The notes beneath the pieces are model-generated. The model did no database searches. It saw only the letters and a program-made list of their open reading frames with translations, and was not told the DNA's origin. A stretch of 64,000 nt of DNA from Noviluteimonas sp052115395 (GTDB lineage Bacteria; Pseudomonadota; Gammaproteobacteria; Xanthomonadales; Xanthomonadaceae), in assembly GCA_052115395.1 (NCBI GenBank), contig JBFRGO010000003.1; one strand, given 5' to 3'. Every line of letters begins with the position of its first letter. The first letter of the stretch is position 1. The position numbers and the translations under genes were made by a program. Shown in pieces: positions 51,818-62,394 of the stretch.

Positions 51818-53287
51818 ATGACCGAAACACGCTTCACGCCGATCGGCACGAACGACCGCATCACGACGCTCGACGTCATCCGCGGCGTCGCGCTGTTCGG
51901 CATCCTCCTGATGAACGTCGAGTTCTTCAACCGGCCCATCAGCCAGCTCGACATCGGCCTGCCGGGCGGAATCACCGGCATCGATTTCTGGGCCGGGTGG
52001 TTCGTCCACGTGTTCATCCGCAGCAAGTTCTGGACGATGTTCTCGCTGCTGTTCGGCATGGGCTTCGCGGTGATGCTCGGCCGCGCGCAGGCCGCGGGGC
52101 GGCCGTTCCTGGCGCCTTACGTGCGCCGCACGCTCGCCCTGGCGCTGTTCGGTTTCCTGCATTGCGTGTTCCTCTGGAACGGCGACATCCTCTTCGATTA
52201 CGCGATGGCCGCGGCCTTCCTGCTGATCGTCTTCCACGCCAGGCCCAAGGTGTTGCTGTGGGTCGCGGGGATTGCATTCGGTGTCGCGGCGGTGTCGGGC
52301 GCCGCGTATTTCCTCGGGCACGAACAAAAGATCTGGGCGCCGTCGCTCGCGTTGGGTGGGCCGGTACTCGTCCTCGGCGTGATCGCCTGCGCGATCGGCA
52401 AATGGCCGGCGAACGGGCTGCGCAATGCGGGCTTGGTGTTGTTCCTGCTGCCGTGTGTCGGGTTGTTGATCGGCGGCCTGGCGACGCCGCAGACCACGCA
52501 AGCGCAACGCGACCGCGCCGCGTTGGTCGATGCGAAGACACCGGAAGAACGCGCCGAGCTGAAGAAATCGCTCGACGAGCGCGCGAAGGCCTACAAGGAA
52601 CACGACGACAAGGTCGCGACCGAGCGTCGCCTCAACGCGAGCGGTACGTACGCGGACAACGTCGCGTTCCGCCTGCGCGAATGGCCGCAGGACGCGGTCA
52701 GCCACATTCCCTTCTCGCTGACCTTCGTGCTGGGCATGTTCCTGATCGGCGCGTGGTTCATCCGATCGGGCCTGATGACGCAACCGGCCGCGTACCTGGA
52801 CTTCTACCGGAAGATGGCCTTGTTCGGCATTCCGTTCGGCATCGGCCTGTCGATCGTCGGCGCGGCGATCGCCTCCACGCACGTGCGCGGCATCAACGAT
52901 GCCTTGTTCACCTTCTCGCAGGGCCTGATGCTCATCGCCTCGCTGCCTGCGTGCCTCGGGTACGTCGCGGCGATCGTGCTGATGTTCCATTCGCCGCGCT
53001 TGCGCGGGTTCGTGGCGCCCTTCGCGCAGGCCGGGCGCATGGCGCTTAGCGTTTACATCTCGATGTCCGTGGTCGGCACGCTGTTTTTCTACGGGTATGG
53101 CCTGGGCCACTACGGCATGGGCCGCGCGTGGCAGTTGCTCTGGTGCGTGGCGGTGTTCGCGGTGTTGCTCGTGCTGGCGAACCTGTGGCTCAAGCGCTTC
53201 CGCTACGGCCCGCTGGAATGGACGTGGCGCGCGATCACCTACCTGCGCGCGCCGTCGATGCGCCAGGAGCGCCTCGCGCCCGCCTGA
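51818..53287 (+). CDS. DUF418 membrane protein (YeiB-like)
   Basis: A 489-residue inner-membrane protein with about ten helices. The N-terminal TTLDVIRGVALFGILLMNVEFF is the typical DUF418 opening; a soluble charged stretch (TPEERAELKKSLDERAKAYKEHDDK) lies in the middle; the C-terminal DUF418 domain (GRMALSVYISMSVVGTLFFYGYGLGHYGMGR) ends the protein. These proteins resemble acyltransferase-3-like membrane proteins; function unknown. CGGAGG lies 6 nt before the ATG. Confidence 0.9.
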   Translation: MTETRFTPIGTNDRITTLDVIRGVALFGILLMNVEFFNRPISQLDIGLPGGITGIDFWAGWFVHVFIRSKFWTMFSLLFGMGFAVMLGRAQAAGRPFLAPYVRRTLALALFGFLHCVFLWNGDILFDYAMAAAFLLIVFHARPKVLLWVAGIAFGVAAVSGAAYFLGHEQKIWAPSLALGGPVLVLGVIACAIGKWPANGLRNAGLVLFLLPCVGLLIGGLATPQTTQAQRDRAALVDAKTPEERAELKKSLDERAKAYKEHDDKVATERRLNASGTYADNVAFRLREWPQDAVSHIPFSLTFVLGMFLIGAWFIRSGLMTQPAAYLDFYRKMALFGIPFGIGLSIVGAAIASTHVRGINDALFTFSQGLMLIASLPACLGYVAAIVLMFHSPRLRGFVAPFAQAGRMALSVYISMSVVGTLFFYGYGLGHYGMGRAWQLLWCVAVFAVLLVLANLWLKRFRYGPLEWTWRAITYLRAPSMRQERLAPA

Positions 53288-53361
53288 GGCAAGACGTTCG
53301 GCGCGTCGCGTGGCATGCTGTCAGGCCTTGGAAGGCCCGCGGCAAGGGATCACGCGACACG

Positions 53362-54627
53362 ATGCAGGGGACGACTCGGGACGACGACATCCTGGTAGCC
53401 GGCGGCGGCGCCGTCGGTCTTGCGTGCGCGATCGCGCTGCTGGACGCGGGCCGCAGTGTCCGCCTGATCGAAGCCACGCACATCGGCGCGGGCGCATCGC
53501 ATGGCAACTGCGGCACGATCACGCCGAGCCACGCCGGCCCGCTCGCGCAGCCGGGCATGATCCAGACCGCGCTGCGCATGATGTTGCAGCCCGACGCACC
53601 GCTGTACATCCGCCCGCGCGTGGATCCGGTGTTGTGGCGTTGGTTGCTGCGCTTCGCCGCGCGCTGCAACGTGCGCGATTTCGAACACAGCGCACGCGCG
53701 AAGGGCGCATTGCTCAACGATTCCCGCGTGCGCCTGGGCGAATGGATCCGCGATTTGTCGCTCGAATGCGAATTCGTCGAATCCGGCGAGGATTACGTGT
53801 TCCGCGATGCGCACCGCATGGCGCACGACTACGGCGAAGCGCCCTTGCTGCGCGACTTGGGCGTGCAGGTCGACGTGTTCGACGGCCCCGACTACGAAGC
53901 ACTCGAACCGGCGTTGAAACCCGGCGTCGCCGGCGTGATCCGTTTCGCGGGCGATGCCGCGCTGCGCCCCGATCGTTATGTCGACGAACTCGCGCGCGCC
54001 TTCCGCGCCAAGGGCGGCGAGATCGTCGAAGGCTGCGCGTTGCAAACCATCGAACGCGACGGCGATGCCTGGCGCGTGCGCACATCGGCCGGCACCTATC
54101 GCGCGCGCGAGATCGTGTGCGCGCTCGGTGCATGGACGCCGCGCCTGGCCGATGCGATCGGCCTGTCCGGCCTGCGCGGCGCGATGCAACCGGGCAAGGG
54201 CTATTCGATCACCTACGATCCGCCCGCGCGCGTTCCGAAGCATCCATTGGTCTTGCGCGAACGCCAGGTCTGCGTGACCGCGTGGCCCAGCGGCTACCGC
54301 CTCGGCAGCACGATGGAGTTCTCCGGCTTCGACGACACACTCAACGACCGCCGCCTGTCGGCGCTCGAACGCGGCGCCGCCGAATACCTGCACGAACCCG
54401 TCGGCCCGGTCGTGCGCGAGCGCTGGTTCGGCTGGCGCCCGATGACCTGCGACGACATCCCGATCATCGGCCCGGTGCCGCGCCGCGACGGCATCTGGCT
54501 CGCGACGGGCCACGGCATGATGGGCATCGGCATGAGCACGGGCACCGGGCAACTCATCGCGGACCTGGTCACCGGCCGTGCGCCTGCGATCGATCCGGCG
54601 CCGTACGCGCCCTCGCGCTTCGCATAG
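53362..54627 (+). CDS. FAD-dependent D-amino-acid dehydrogenase-like oxidoreductase
   Basis: A 421-residue DAO-fold enzyme. The FAD site is ILVAGGGAVGLACAIALLDAGRSVRLIE (residues about 10-37); GAGASHGNCGTITPSHAGPLAQPG matches the DadA-type loop; near the end are GWRPMTCDDIPIIGPVP and WLATGHGMMGIGMSTGTGQLIADLV. The family deaminates D-amino acids or hydroxyproline epimers and passes electrons to the quinone pool. The exact substrate is not known. The ATG at 53362 is the first good start. It precedes hutG by 17 nt on the same strand. Confidence 0.88.
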   Translation: MQGTTRDDDILVAGGGAVGLACAIALLDAGRSVRLIEATHIGAGASHGNCGTITPSHAGPLAQPGMIQTALRMMLQPDAPLYIRPRVDPVLWRWLLRFAARCNVRDFEHSARAKGALLNDSRVRLGEWIRDLSLECEFVESGEDYVFRDAHRMAHDYGEAPLLRDLGVQVDVFDGPDYEALEPALKPGVAGVIRFAGDAALRPDRYVDELARAFRAKGGEIVEGCALQTIERDGDAWRVRTSAGTYRAREIVCALGAWTPRLADAIGLSGLRGAMQPGKGYSITYDPPARVPKHPLVLRERQVCVTAWPSGYRLGSTMEFSGFDDTLNDRRLSALERGAAEYLHEPVGPVVRERWFGWRPMTCDDIPIIGPVPRRDGIWLATGHGMMGIGMSTGTGQLIADLVTGRAPAIDPAPYAPSRFA

Positions 54628-54630
54628 GCC

Positions 54631-54636
54631 TAAACT
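54631..54636 (+). promoter_or_regulatory. -10-like TAAACT just before hutG
   Basis: TAAACT ends 8 nt before the ATG at 54645, so an mRNA from it would have almost no leader. It would allow hutG to be expressed apart from the oxidoreductase gene. Candidate only. Confidence 0.4.
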
Positions 54637-54644
54637 CCGGCGCC

Positions 54645-55427
54645 ATGGACACGATCTTCGCGCTGCATCGCGGCACCGCGCCGCTGTTGGTCAGCCTGCC
54701 GCACGATGGCAGCGAAATTCCCCCCGCGCTCGCGCAACGCATGGTCGAACGCGCGCGCATCGCACCCGACACCGATTGGCACGTCGCGCGCCTGTACGAA
54801 GTCGCGCACGCACTCGGTGCTTCGATCCTGCGGCCGCGATACTCGCGTTACGTCGTCGACCTCAACCGCCCGCCCGACGACGTGTCCCTGTATCCGGGCC
54901 AGAACACGACCGGCCTGTGCCCGGCCGTGCAATTCACCGGCGATCCGGTCTACCTCGAAGGTCAGGCACCCGACGAAAACGAAGTCGCCCAACGCGTCGA
55001 CACCTATTGGCGCCCGTACCACGAAGCCCTGCAAGGCGAACTGCGCCGCCTGCATGAAACGCACGGCCGCGTTGTGCTGTGGGAAGGCCACACCATCAAA
55101 GGCAGCGCCTTGCCGTTCCTGTTCGAAGGACGACTGCCGGACCTCAACCTGGGCACCTCGGGCGGCGCGAGCTGTTCACCGACGCTGCAGGGCAAGCTCG
55201 AAGGCGTCCTCGCCGCACAGACCGAATTCGACTGGGTCGCCAACGGACGCTTCAAGGGCGGCTACATCACCCGCCACTACGCCGCGCCCACGCAGGGCAT
55301 CGACGCCGTGCAACTGGAAATGAGCCAGCGCCTGTACATGGACGAAGACACGTTCGACTACGCGCCGGTGCGCGCGGCGCGCGCGCAGGCCGTGATCCGA
55401 AAACTGCTGGAAGCGGCGATCGGATAG
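54645..55427 (+). CDS. hutG: N-formylglutamate amidohydrolase (HutG-like)
   Basis: A 260-residue protein of the N-formylglutamate deformylase family, last step of the five-step histidine degradation route (formylglutamate to glutamate and formate). Motifs are PLLVSLPHDGSEIPPAL, ADTDWHVARLY-like DTDWHVARLYEVAHAL, YSRYVVDLNRPPDD, VVLWEGHTIKGSALPFLFEGRLPDLNLG and GIDAVQLEMSQRLYMDE. Metal ligands would be the HDG His and later His/Glu. A fragment of hutU lies at the left window edge. The end abuts a hairpin element. Confidence 0.92.
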   Translation: MDTIFALHRGTAPLLVSLPHDGSEIPPALAQRMVERARIAPDTDWHVARLYEVAHALGASILRPRYSRYVVDLNRPPDDVSLYPGQNTTGLCPAVQFTGDPVYLEGQAPDENEVAQRVDTYWRPYHEALQGELRRLHETHGRVVLWEGHTIKGSALPFLFEGRLPDLNLGTSGGASCSPTLQGKLEGVLAAQTEFDWVANGRFKGGYITRHYAAPTQGIDAVQLEMSQRLYMDEDTFDYAPVRAARAQAVIRKLLEAAIG

Positions 55428-55505
55428 CAGCGCGAACGCTCTTCGAGGACGTCACTTCTGACCGACGCCTCGCCACGCGGCGACGCTTCACCTGACCTGA
55501 GATGG

Positions 55506-55684
55506 CGGCCTCTTCGACAACAATCGGGGCAGTGCGAAGCGCGCTTCGCACCGGCAGAACGAATGCTCGAGCGAATCCCCCGATCGAGAGCCAACGCACG
55601 AAAGTTGATGCCCCAGCGTTGTGGGTTTCAAATTTTTTTCCCAAAAAAATTTGGAACCCACGACGTTCGGGCGGCGCGTCAATG
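55506..55684 (+). repeat. Hairpin element HE, copy C (plus orientation)
   Basis: Third copy, single. The first hairpin is GTGCGAAGC/GCTTCGCAC (55532-55540 with 55543-55551). The long hairpin pairs 55617-55639 with 55643-55665, 21 of 23 bp, loop CCC. The two share the spacer words CTCGAGCGAA, GATCGA, GATGCCCCAGCGT and the terminal CGGGCGGCGCG with copies A and B. The rest of 55428-55771 shows no gene. The element lies between convergent hutG and the S9 peptidase. Confidence 0.8.
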
Positions 55685-55771
55685 ACGAAGGTCGCGCTCT
55701 TGCTGTTCCGAGCAGCCAACAAAAAGGGCGACCCGAAGGCCGCCCTTGTCTTTGTCTCGCGTCCGCAACCG

Positions 55772-57757
55772 TTACGGCGAAGTAGCGACCTTCGCATTCG
55801 GCCCGATGTACTTGTCCAGGAACGTTTCCATGCGGCGATACAGCTCCGCGATATTCTGCGGATTGGAGAAACCGTGGCCCTCGCCGCTCCCCAACATGAC
55901 CTCCGGCGACTGCCCGATGTCCTTGAGCGCACCCTCCATCACACGGAACTGATTCATGCCGACATTGTCGTCGGACTTGCCGTGCACCAACATCACCGGC
56001 ACCTTGATCTCCCCCGCGCGCTTGGCCGGCGACTGCGTGGCCAGCGCCGCCATGTCGGTGCCGAGCGAACGCGCATACCAGCGCTCGATCTCCTCCGAAT
56101 CGGCTTCCTTGCTCTTGCTCAGCAACGGCAAGTCGTACACCCCGACATAACCGATGGCGCACTTGTACATGCCGGGATTGAGGATCGGCTGCATCATCGC
56201 CGAGTAACCGCCGAACGAAGCACCGTACATGCAGATGCGGTTGGGATCGGCCAACTTCTGGTCGATCGCGTACTTCACGCCGTCGGTGATGTCGTTCTGG
56301 ATCATCACGCCCCACTGCTTGAAGGCCTGGTTCGAGAAGCTCGTGCCGCGCCCGCCGGAACCACGGTAGTTCACCTGGAGCACGCCGTAACCACGGCTGG
56401 CCAGGAATTGCACGTCGGCGTTCCATTCCCACTCGTCGGCCGGGCCGTACGGGCCGCCATGCGGCATCACCACCAGCGCCTGCGGGCCCGGAGCGGCCCC
56501 CACGGGTGCGGTGTAGTAGCCGTAGAGCTTGGCGCCATCGCGCGTGGTGAATTCGATCGGCTTCATCGACGCGACCTGCTTGCCGTCGAACCACGGCATG
56601 CGCGAACCGATCTGCACGATCTTGTTGTTGTTCGCACGATCCAGCAGGTAGTAGTTGCCTGGCACGCGATCGCTGAGCGCGGAGAACAACACCTTCTGGT
56701 CGTCGCGCGTGAACTGCAGGAAGTGGACCATCTGGCCCTTGAACCTCTGCATCAGGCCGGCGTGCAACTTCGCCCACTCGCTGTTGGGGTCGAAGTACTG
56801 CACGGCCGGACCCGGCGCTTCGAACGTCACGCCGAAGGGCACGCCCTTGCGGCCGCCGACCATGATGCCGCCGACATTCACGCCGTCGCGGTTGATGATC
56901 TTCGTGCGCGTGCCGGCAGCGAGGTCCACCTTGTACAACGTGGTCGCTTCCTGCGCGTCGGAGATCGCCGCGTAGAACGTGTTGTTGTCTTCGGCGATGT
57001 AGCCTTCCTCGATCGAATAGCCGGCGATCGACTTGGGCAGGGGCGTCCACGCCGAGGTGGGCGTCGGGCGGTAGGACATCCGCGGCGTGCCGTCCTTGGC
57101 CTCGGAGAAGGCCACGCGGGCGATGCCGTCGTGGTCGTAGACCAGCGAGCTGTCGACGTCGCCGTCCTTGATGCGCTCCACTTCGTGGCGCTCGCCGGTG
57201 CGGGTGTCGACCTTGAACACCACCGTGTCGCCGTCTTCGCCGCACTGCGAGGGCCAGCAGTAGAACTTCACCAGCGCCTTGCCCGGTTCCTTGTCGAGCG
57301 GGCCGGACATGAACGCCCAGCCCATGTCCTTGTTGCGGCCGGTGCGCGCGCCGTCGTCGGGAATGAAGGCGAACAACGTGCGCTGCTTGTCGCCGGTGAT
57401 GTTCGTGGACATCAGCTCGCCGAGGTTGCTCTTGAACTGCTGGAGCGGGAAACGCTTGGCGCGCTGCACCGTGATCTGGTCGTCGTCGGTCCAGGTCACG
57501 TCCATCACGTGCGAATTCTGGCCGAAGCGCAGGACCTTGACCGTCGAGTTGTCCGACAGCCGCACGACCTGCAGGTTGGTTTCCTTGCCGTCGGCCGAGG
57601 GCAGGGCGAAGGCGAGGTATTCGCCGGTTGGCGAGAGCGCGACTTCGTCGATCTCCGGGTACTTGGCGAAATCCTCGACCGAAATCTGTTGGGCCATCGC
57701 CGGTGCGGCGACGAGCGCGAGCGCGCCGAACCAGCGCGCGAGTGTGGTGCGTTGCAT
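55772..57757 (-). CDS. S9-family serine peptidase (prolyl oligopeptidase-like)
   Basis: A 661-residue exported peptidase (signal MQRTTLARWFGALALVAAPAMA). The N-terminal half is a beta-propeller-like region; the C-terminal alpha/beta-hydrolase has Ser514 in YGASFGGYSA, Asp596 or Asp597 in VHGKSDDNV and His628 in GSGEGHGFSNP. PHGGPYGPAD marks the domain entry. These enzymes cut peptides, often releasing acyl-amino acids or dipeptides, outside the inner membrane. The ATG at 57757 gives a full signal; open frame above it belongs to a shadow. Confidence 0.92.
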   Translation of the reverse strand: MQRTTLARWFGALALVAAPAMAQQISVEDFAKYPEIDEVALSPTGEYLAFALPSADGKETNLQVVRLSDNSTVKVLRFGQNSHVMDVTWTDDDQITVQRAKRFPLQQFKSNLGELMSTNITGDKQRTLFAFIPDDGARTGRNKDMGWAFMSGPLDKEPGKALVKFYCWPSQCGEDGDTVVFKVDTRTGERHEVERIKDGDVDSSLVYDHDGIARVAFSEAKDGTPRMSYRPTPTSAWTPLPKSIAGYSIEEGYIAEDNNTFYAAISDAQEATTLYKVDLAAGTRTKIINRDGVNVGGIMVGGRKGVPFGVTFEAPGPAVQYFDPNSEWAKLHAGLMQRFKGQMVHFLQFTRDDQKVLFSALSDRVPGNYYLLDRANNNKIVQIGSRMPWFDGKQVASMKPIEFTTRDGAKLYGYYTAPVGAAPGPQALVVMPHGGPYGPADEWEWNADVQFLASRGYGVLQVNYRGSGGRGTSFSNQAFKQWGVMIQNDITDGVKYAIDQKLADPNRICMYGASFGGYSAMMQPILNPGMYKCAIGYVGVYDLPLLSKSKEADSEEIERWYARSLGTDMAALATQSPAKRAGEIKVPVMLVHGKSDDNVGMNQFRVMEGALKDIGQSPEVMLGSGEGHGFSNPQNIAELYRRMETFLDKYIGPNAKVATSP

Positions 57758-57855
57758 TGCGACTTCCTGTGCTTGAGCCTCTCCCCGAGGCCTGCGCAGG
57801 TTACCGAAGCCCGGCGCCGCAGGCCATGCCGGGCACGTGCGCTTCCGGTAGCGGA

Positions 57856-59754
57856 TCAGACTTCCAGGGTGGCCAGGTCGCCCTTGAGTTCGAGCCAGGT
57901 CTTGCGATCGCCCGCACGTTTTTTCGCCAGCAGCATGTCCATGAGCGAGCGCGTCTCCCCGTCGTCGTCGACGGTGAGCTGCACCAGGCGGCGCGTGTCG
58001 GGGTGGATCGTGGATTCGCGCAACTGCTGCGGGTTCATTTCGCCCAGGCCCTTGAAGCGGGTGACGTGCACCGCGCCCTTGAGCTTCTCGCGTTCGATGC
58101 GCTCCAGCAGCAGGCGCTTTTCCTCTTCGTCCAGCGCGTAGAAGACCTGCTTGCCCACGTCGACGCGGAACAGCGGCGGCATCGCGACGAACACGTGCCC
58201 GGCGCCGACCAGCGACGGGAAGTGCTTGAGGAACAGCGCGGTGAGCAGCGTGGCGATGTGCAGGCCGTCGGAGTCGGCGTCGGCCAGGATGATGACCTTG
58301 CCGTAGCGCAGGCCGCTGATGTCGTCCTTGCCCGGGTCGCAACCGATGGCCACGGCGAGGTCGTGGACTTCGGTGGAGGCCAGCACGCTGCCGGAGGCCA
58401 CTTCCCAGGTGTTGAGGATCTTGCCGCGCAGCGGGAGGATCGCCTGGAAGTCCTTGTCGCGGGCCTGGCGCGCGCTGCCGCCGGCCGAATCGCCTTCGAC
58501 CAGGAACAGTTCGGTGCGCGACAGATCCTGCGAAATGCAGTCGGCGAGCTTGCCGGGCAGGGCGGGGCCCTGCGTGACCTTCTTGCGGACGATCTGCTTT
58601 TCGGTCTTCAGGCGCGCACTGGCGCGTTCGATCGCCAGTTGCGCGATGCGCGTGCCCATCTCGGTGTGCTGGTTCAGCCAGAGCGAGAACGCATCGTGCG
58701 CGGCGCCTTCGACGAAACCGGCGGCCTGGCGCGAGGACAGGCGTTCCTTGGTCTGCCCGCTGAACTGCGGGTCGGTCATCTTCACCGACAGCACGAAGGC
58801 CACGCGGTCCCACACGTCTTCCGGCGCGAGCTTCACGCCGCGCGGCAGCAGGTTGCGGAAATCGCAGAACTCGCGGAGCGCGTCGGTGAAGCCGGTGCGC
58901 AGGCCGTTCACGTGCGTGCCGTGCTGCGCGGTGGGAATCAGGTTGACGTAGCTTTCCTGCACGAGCTCGCCTTCGGGCAGCCAGGCCACGGCCCAGTCGA
59001 CGACCTCGGTGTCTTTCTTCAGCGAGCCGACGAACAGCTCCGGCGGCAGGATCTCGCGCTGGCCTTCGGCATTGAGCTCACCGCGCAGGTAATCGCGCAG
59101 CCCATCCTCGTACAGCCACTGCACGCGTTCGCCCGAGGCTTCGTCGAACAGGCTGACGGACAGGCCCGGGCACAACACGGCCTTGGCGCGCAGCAGGTGC
59201 TTGAGCGAGCGCAGGTTGAATTTGTTGGTGTCGAAATACTTCGCGTCGGGCCAGAAGCGCAGGCGCGTGCCGGTGTTCTTCTTGCCGACCGAGCCGACGA
59301 CTTCCAGCTTCGAGGTGCGGTCGCCGTCGGCGAAGGCCATCCGGTACTCGTTGCCGTCGCGCTTGATGAAGACCTCGACCTTCTTCGACAGCGCGTTGAC
59401 CACGCTCACGCCCACCCCGTGGAGGCCGCCGGAGAAGGTGTAGTTCTTGTTGCTGAACTTGCCGCCCGCGTGGAGGCGCGTGAGGATCAGTTCGACGCCG
59501 GGGATCTTCTCCTCGGGGTGGATGTCCACCGGCATGCCGCGGCCGTTGTCGGCCACCTCGGCGCTGCCGTCGGCGTACAGCACGACCTCGATCGCGTCGG
59601 CGTGGCCGGCCAGCGCTTCGTCCACGGCGTTGTCGACCACTTCCTGGGCAAGGTGGTTCGGGCGCGCCGTGTCGGTGTACATGCCGGGGCGGCGTTTGAC
59701 CGGATCGAGCCCGGACAGGACTTCGATGTCGGCGGCGTTGTAGCGGGAATTCAT
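57856..59754 (-). CDS. parE: DNA topoisomerase IV subunit B
   Basis: A 632-residue GyrB/ParE-type subunit. ATPase (GHKL) motifs: VVDNAVDEALAG, DNGRGMPVDIH and GGLHGVGVSVVNALS; the Toprim domain has LVEGDSAGGSARQARDKDFQAILPLRGKILN and ADADSDGLHI. It works with ParC to decatenate daughter chromosomes. The length and the absence of the large GyrB insert point to ParE rather than GyrB. The ATG at 59754 is chosen (MNSRYNAADIEVLSGLDPVKRRPGMY). Confidence 0.95.
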   Translation of the reverse strand: MNSRYNAADIEVLSGLDPVKRRPGMYTDTARPNHLAQEVVDNAVDEALAGHADAIEVVLYADGSAEVADNGRGMPVDIHPEEKIPGVELILTRLHAGGKFSNKNYTFSGGLHGVGVSVVNALSKKVEVFIKRDGNEYRMAFADGDRTSKLEVVGSVGKKNTGTRLRFWPDAKYFDTNKFNLRSLKHLLRAKAVLCPGLSVSLFDEASGERVQWLYEDGLRDYLRGELNAEGQREILPPELFVGSLKKDTEVVDWAVAWLPEGELVQESYVNLIPTAQHGTHVNGLRTGFTDALREFCDFRNLLPRGVKLAPEDVWDRVAFVLSVKMTDPQFSGQTKERLSSRQAAGFVEGAAHDAFSLWLNQHTEMGTRIAQLAIERASARLKTEKQIVRKKVTQGPALPGKLADCISQDLSRTELFLVEGDSAGGSARQARDKDFQAILPLRGKILNTWEVASGSVLASTEVHDLAVAIGCDPGKDDISGLRYGKVIILADADSDGLHIATLLTALFLKHFPSLVGAGHVFVAMPPLFRVDVGKQVFYALDEEEKRLLLERIEREKLKGAVHVTRFKGLGEMNPQQLRESTIHPDTRRLVQLTVDDDGETRSLMDMLLAKKRAGDRKTWLELKGDLATLEV

Positions 59755-59843
59755 CGCGTGCGGGTCTGCGGGGGACGATCGGCAAGCAGGATAGCGTGAA
59801 CGGCCCACGCCACGCCGGGGTCGCGGCTGGGGCCCGCTACCGG

Positions 59844-59849
59844 TAGACT
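59844..59849 (+). promoter_or_regulatory. Candidate -10 box for pyrG
   Basis: TAGACT 26 nt before the pyrG ATG, in the divergent gap between parE and pyrG. The same hexamer lies upstream of the thioesterase gene (49213-49218). No clear -35. Confidence 0.4.
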
Positions 59850-59875
59850 ACGGCTTTCCGGAAGCCCCCTTTTCC

Positions 59876-61557
59876 ATGACGCCTCCAGTTTCCAGGACGC
59901 CGCTCGTATTCGTTACCGGCGGCGTGGTGTCCTCGCTCGGCAAGGGCATCGCCGCGGCCTCGCTGGCCGCCATCCTCGAAGCGCGCGGTCTGCGCGTGAC
60001 GATGATGAAGCTCGACCCCTACATCAACGTCGATCCGGGCACGATGAGCCCGTTCCAGCACGGCGAGGTGTACGTCACCGACGACGGCGCCGAAACCGAC
60101 CTGGACCTCGGCCACTACGAGCGCTTCATCCGCGTGCGCCTGTCGCGCCGCCACTCGGTGACCACCGGCCGCATCTACGAGAACGTGATCCGCAAGGAGC
60201 GCCGCGGCGACTACCTGGGCGGCACCGTGCAGGTCATCCCGCACATCACCGACGAGATCAAGCGGTGCATCGACGAGGCCACCGCCGGCTTCGACGTGGG
60301 CCTGGTGGAGATCGGCGGCACGGTGGGCGACATCGAGTCGCTGCCCTTCCTCGAAGCCATCCGCCAGATCCGCACCGAACGCGGGCCCGAAGCGGCGCAG
60401 TTCATGCACCTCACCCTGGTGCCCTACATCGCCGCGGCCGGTGAGCTGAAGACCAAGCCGACGCAGCACTCGGTGAAGGAATTGCGCTCGATCGGCATCC
60501 AGCCCGACATCCTGCTGTGCCGCAGCGAGCAGCCGCTGCCCGACGGCGAGCGCCGCAAGATCGCGCTGTTCACCAACGTGCCGGAGAAAGCGGTCATCTC
60601 CGCCGTCGACCTGGACAACATCTACAAGATCCCGATGTGGCTGCATTCCCAGGGCCTGGACCGGATCGTGGTCGAACGCCTGGGCCTGTCGGCCAAGGCG
60701 AAGGCCGAAGCCGACCTCTCCGAATGGGAAGCCGTCGTCGATGCCGCCGAGCATCCGGTCGATGACGTCACCATCGCCGTGGTAGGCAAGTACGTCGACC
60801 ACCAGGACGCGTACAAGTCGCTCGCCGAGGCGCTCAAGCACGGCGGCCTGCGCCAGCGCACGCGCGTGCGCCTGAAGTGGATGGAATCCTCCGAGATCGA
60901 GAAGGACGGCGCCAAGGCGCTGGAAGGCGTCGACGGCATCCTCGTGCCCGGCGGTTTCGGCGATCGCGGTTTCGAAGGCAAGGTGATGACCGCGCGTTAC
61001 GCGCGCGAACACCAGGTCCCGTATTTCGGCATCTGCTACGGCATGCAGGCGGCGGTGGTCGATTACGCGCGCCACGTGCTCAACCTGGCCGACGCCAATT
61101 CCACCGAGAACGACAAGCGCAGCGAACATCCGGTGATCGGCCTGATCACCGAATGGCGCACGGCGACGGGCGATGTCGAACGCCGCAGCGAAGAAAGCGA
61201 CCTGGGCGGCACGATGCGCCTTGGCCTGCAGGACCAGCGCGTCAAACCCGGCACGCTCGCGCACAAGCTCTACGGCAAGGACGTCGTCGGCGAACGCCAT
61301 CGCCATCGCTACGAGTTCAACAACCGCTATCGCACGCAGTTGGAAGACGCCGGCCTGGTCATCAGCGCGAAGTCGATGGACGACCTGCTCGTGGAGATGG
61401 TCGAACTCCCGCAGGCCACGCATCCGTGGTTCCTGGCGTGCCAGGCGCACCCGGAATTCCTGTCCACGCCGCGCGATGGCCATCCGCTGTTCGTCGGTTT
61501 CGTGCGCGCCGCGCGCGAGCACAAGGCCGGCGGCCGCCTGCTGAAGGAGGCGAGCGC

Positions 61558-61561
<4 letters not shown>
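59876..61561 (+). CDS. pyrG: CTP synthase
   Basis: A 561-residue CTP synthase that makes CTP from UTP using ATP and glutamine. The amidoligase domain starts LVFVTGGVVSSLGKGIAAASLAAILEARG; the class I glutamine amidotransferase domain has Cys in YFGICYGMQAAVVDYAR and the terminal His/Glu in FLACQAHPEFLSTPRDGHPLF. It is the first gene of the pyrG-kdsA-eno-ftsB run typical of gammaproteobacteria, and it overlaps kdsA by 4 nt. Confidence 0.97.

Positions 61562-62393
<832 letters not shown>

Positions 62394-62394
<1 letters not shown>

Noticed and set aside
55502..58141. Plus-strand open frame of 879 codons
   Set aside because: It starts inside hairpin element copy C and then runs antisense to the S9 peptidase and parE; composition is shadow-like.
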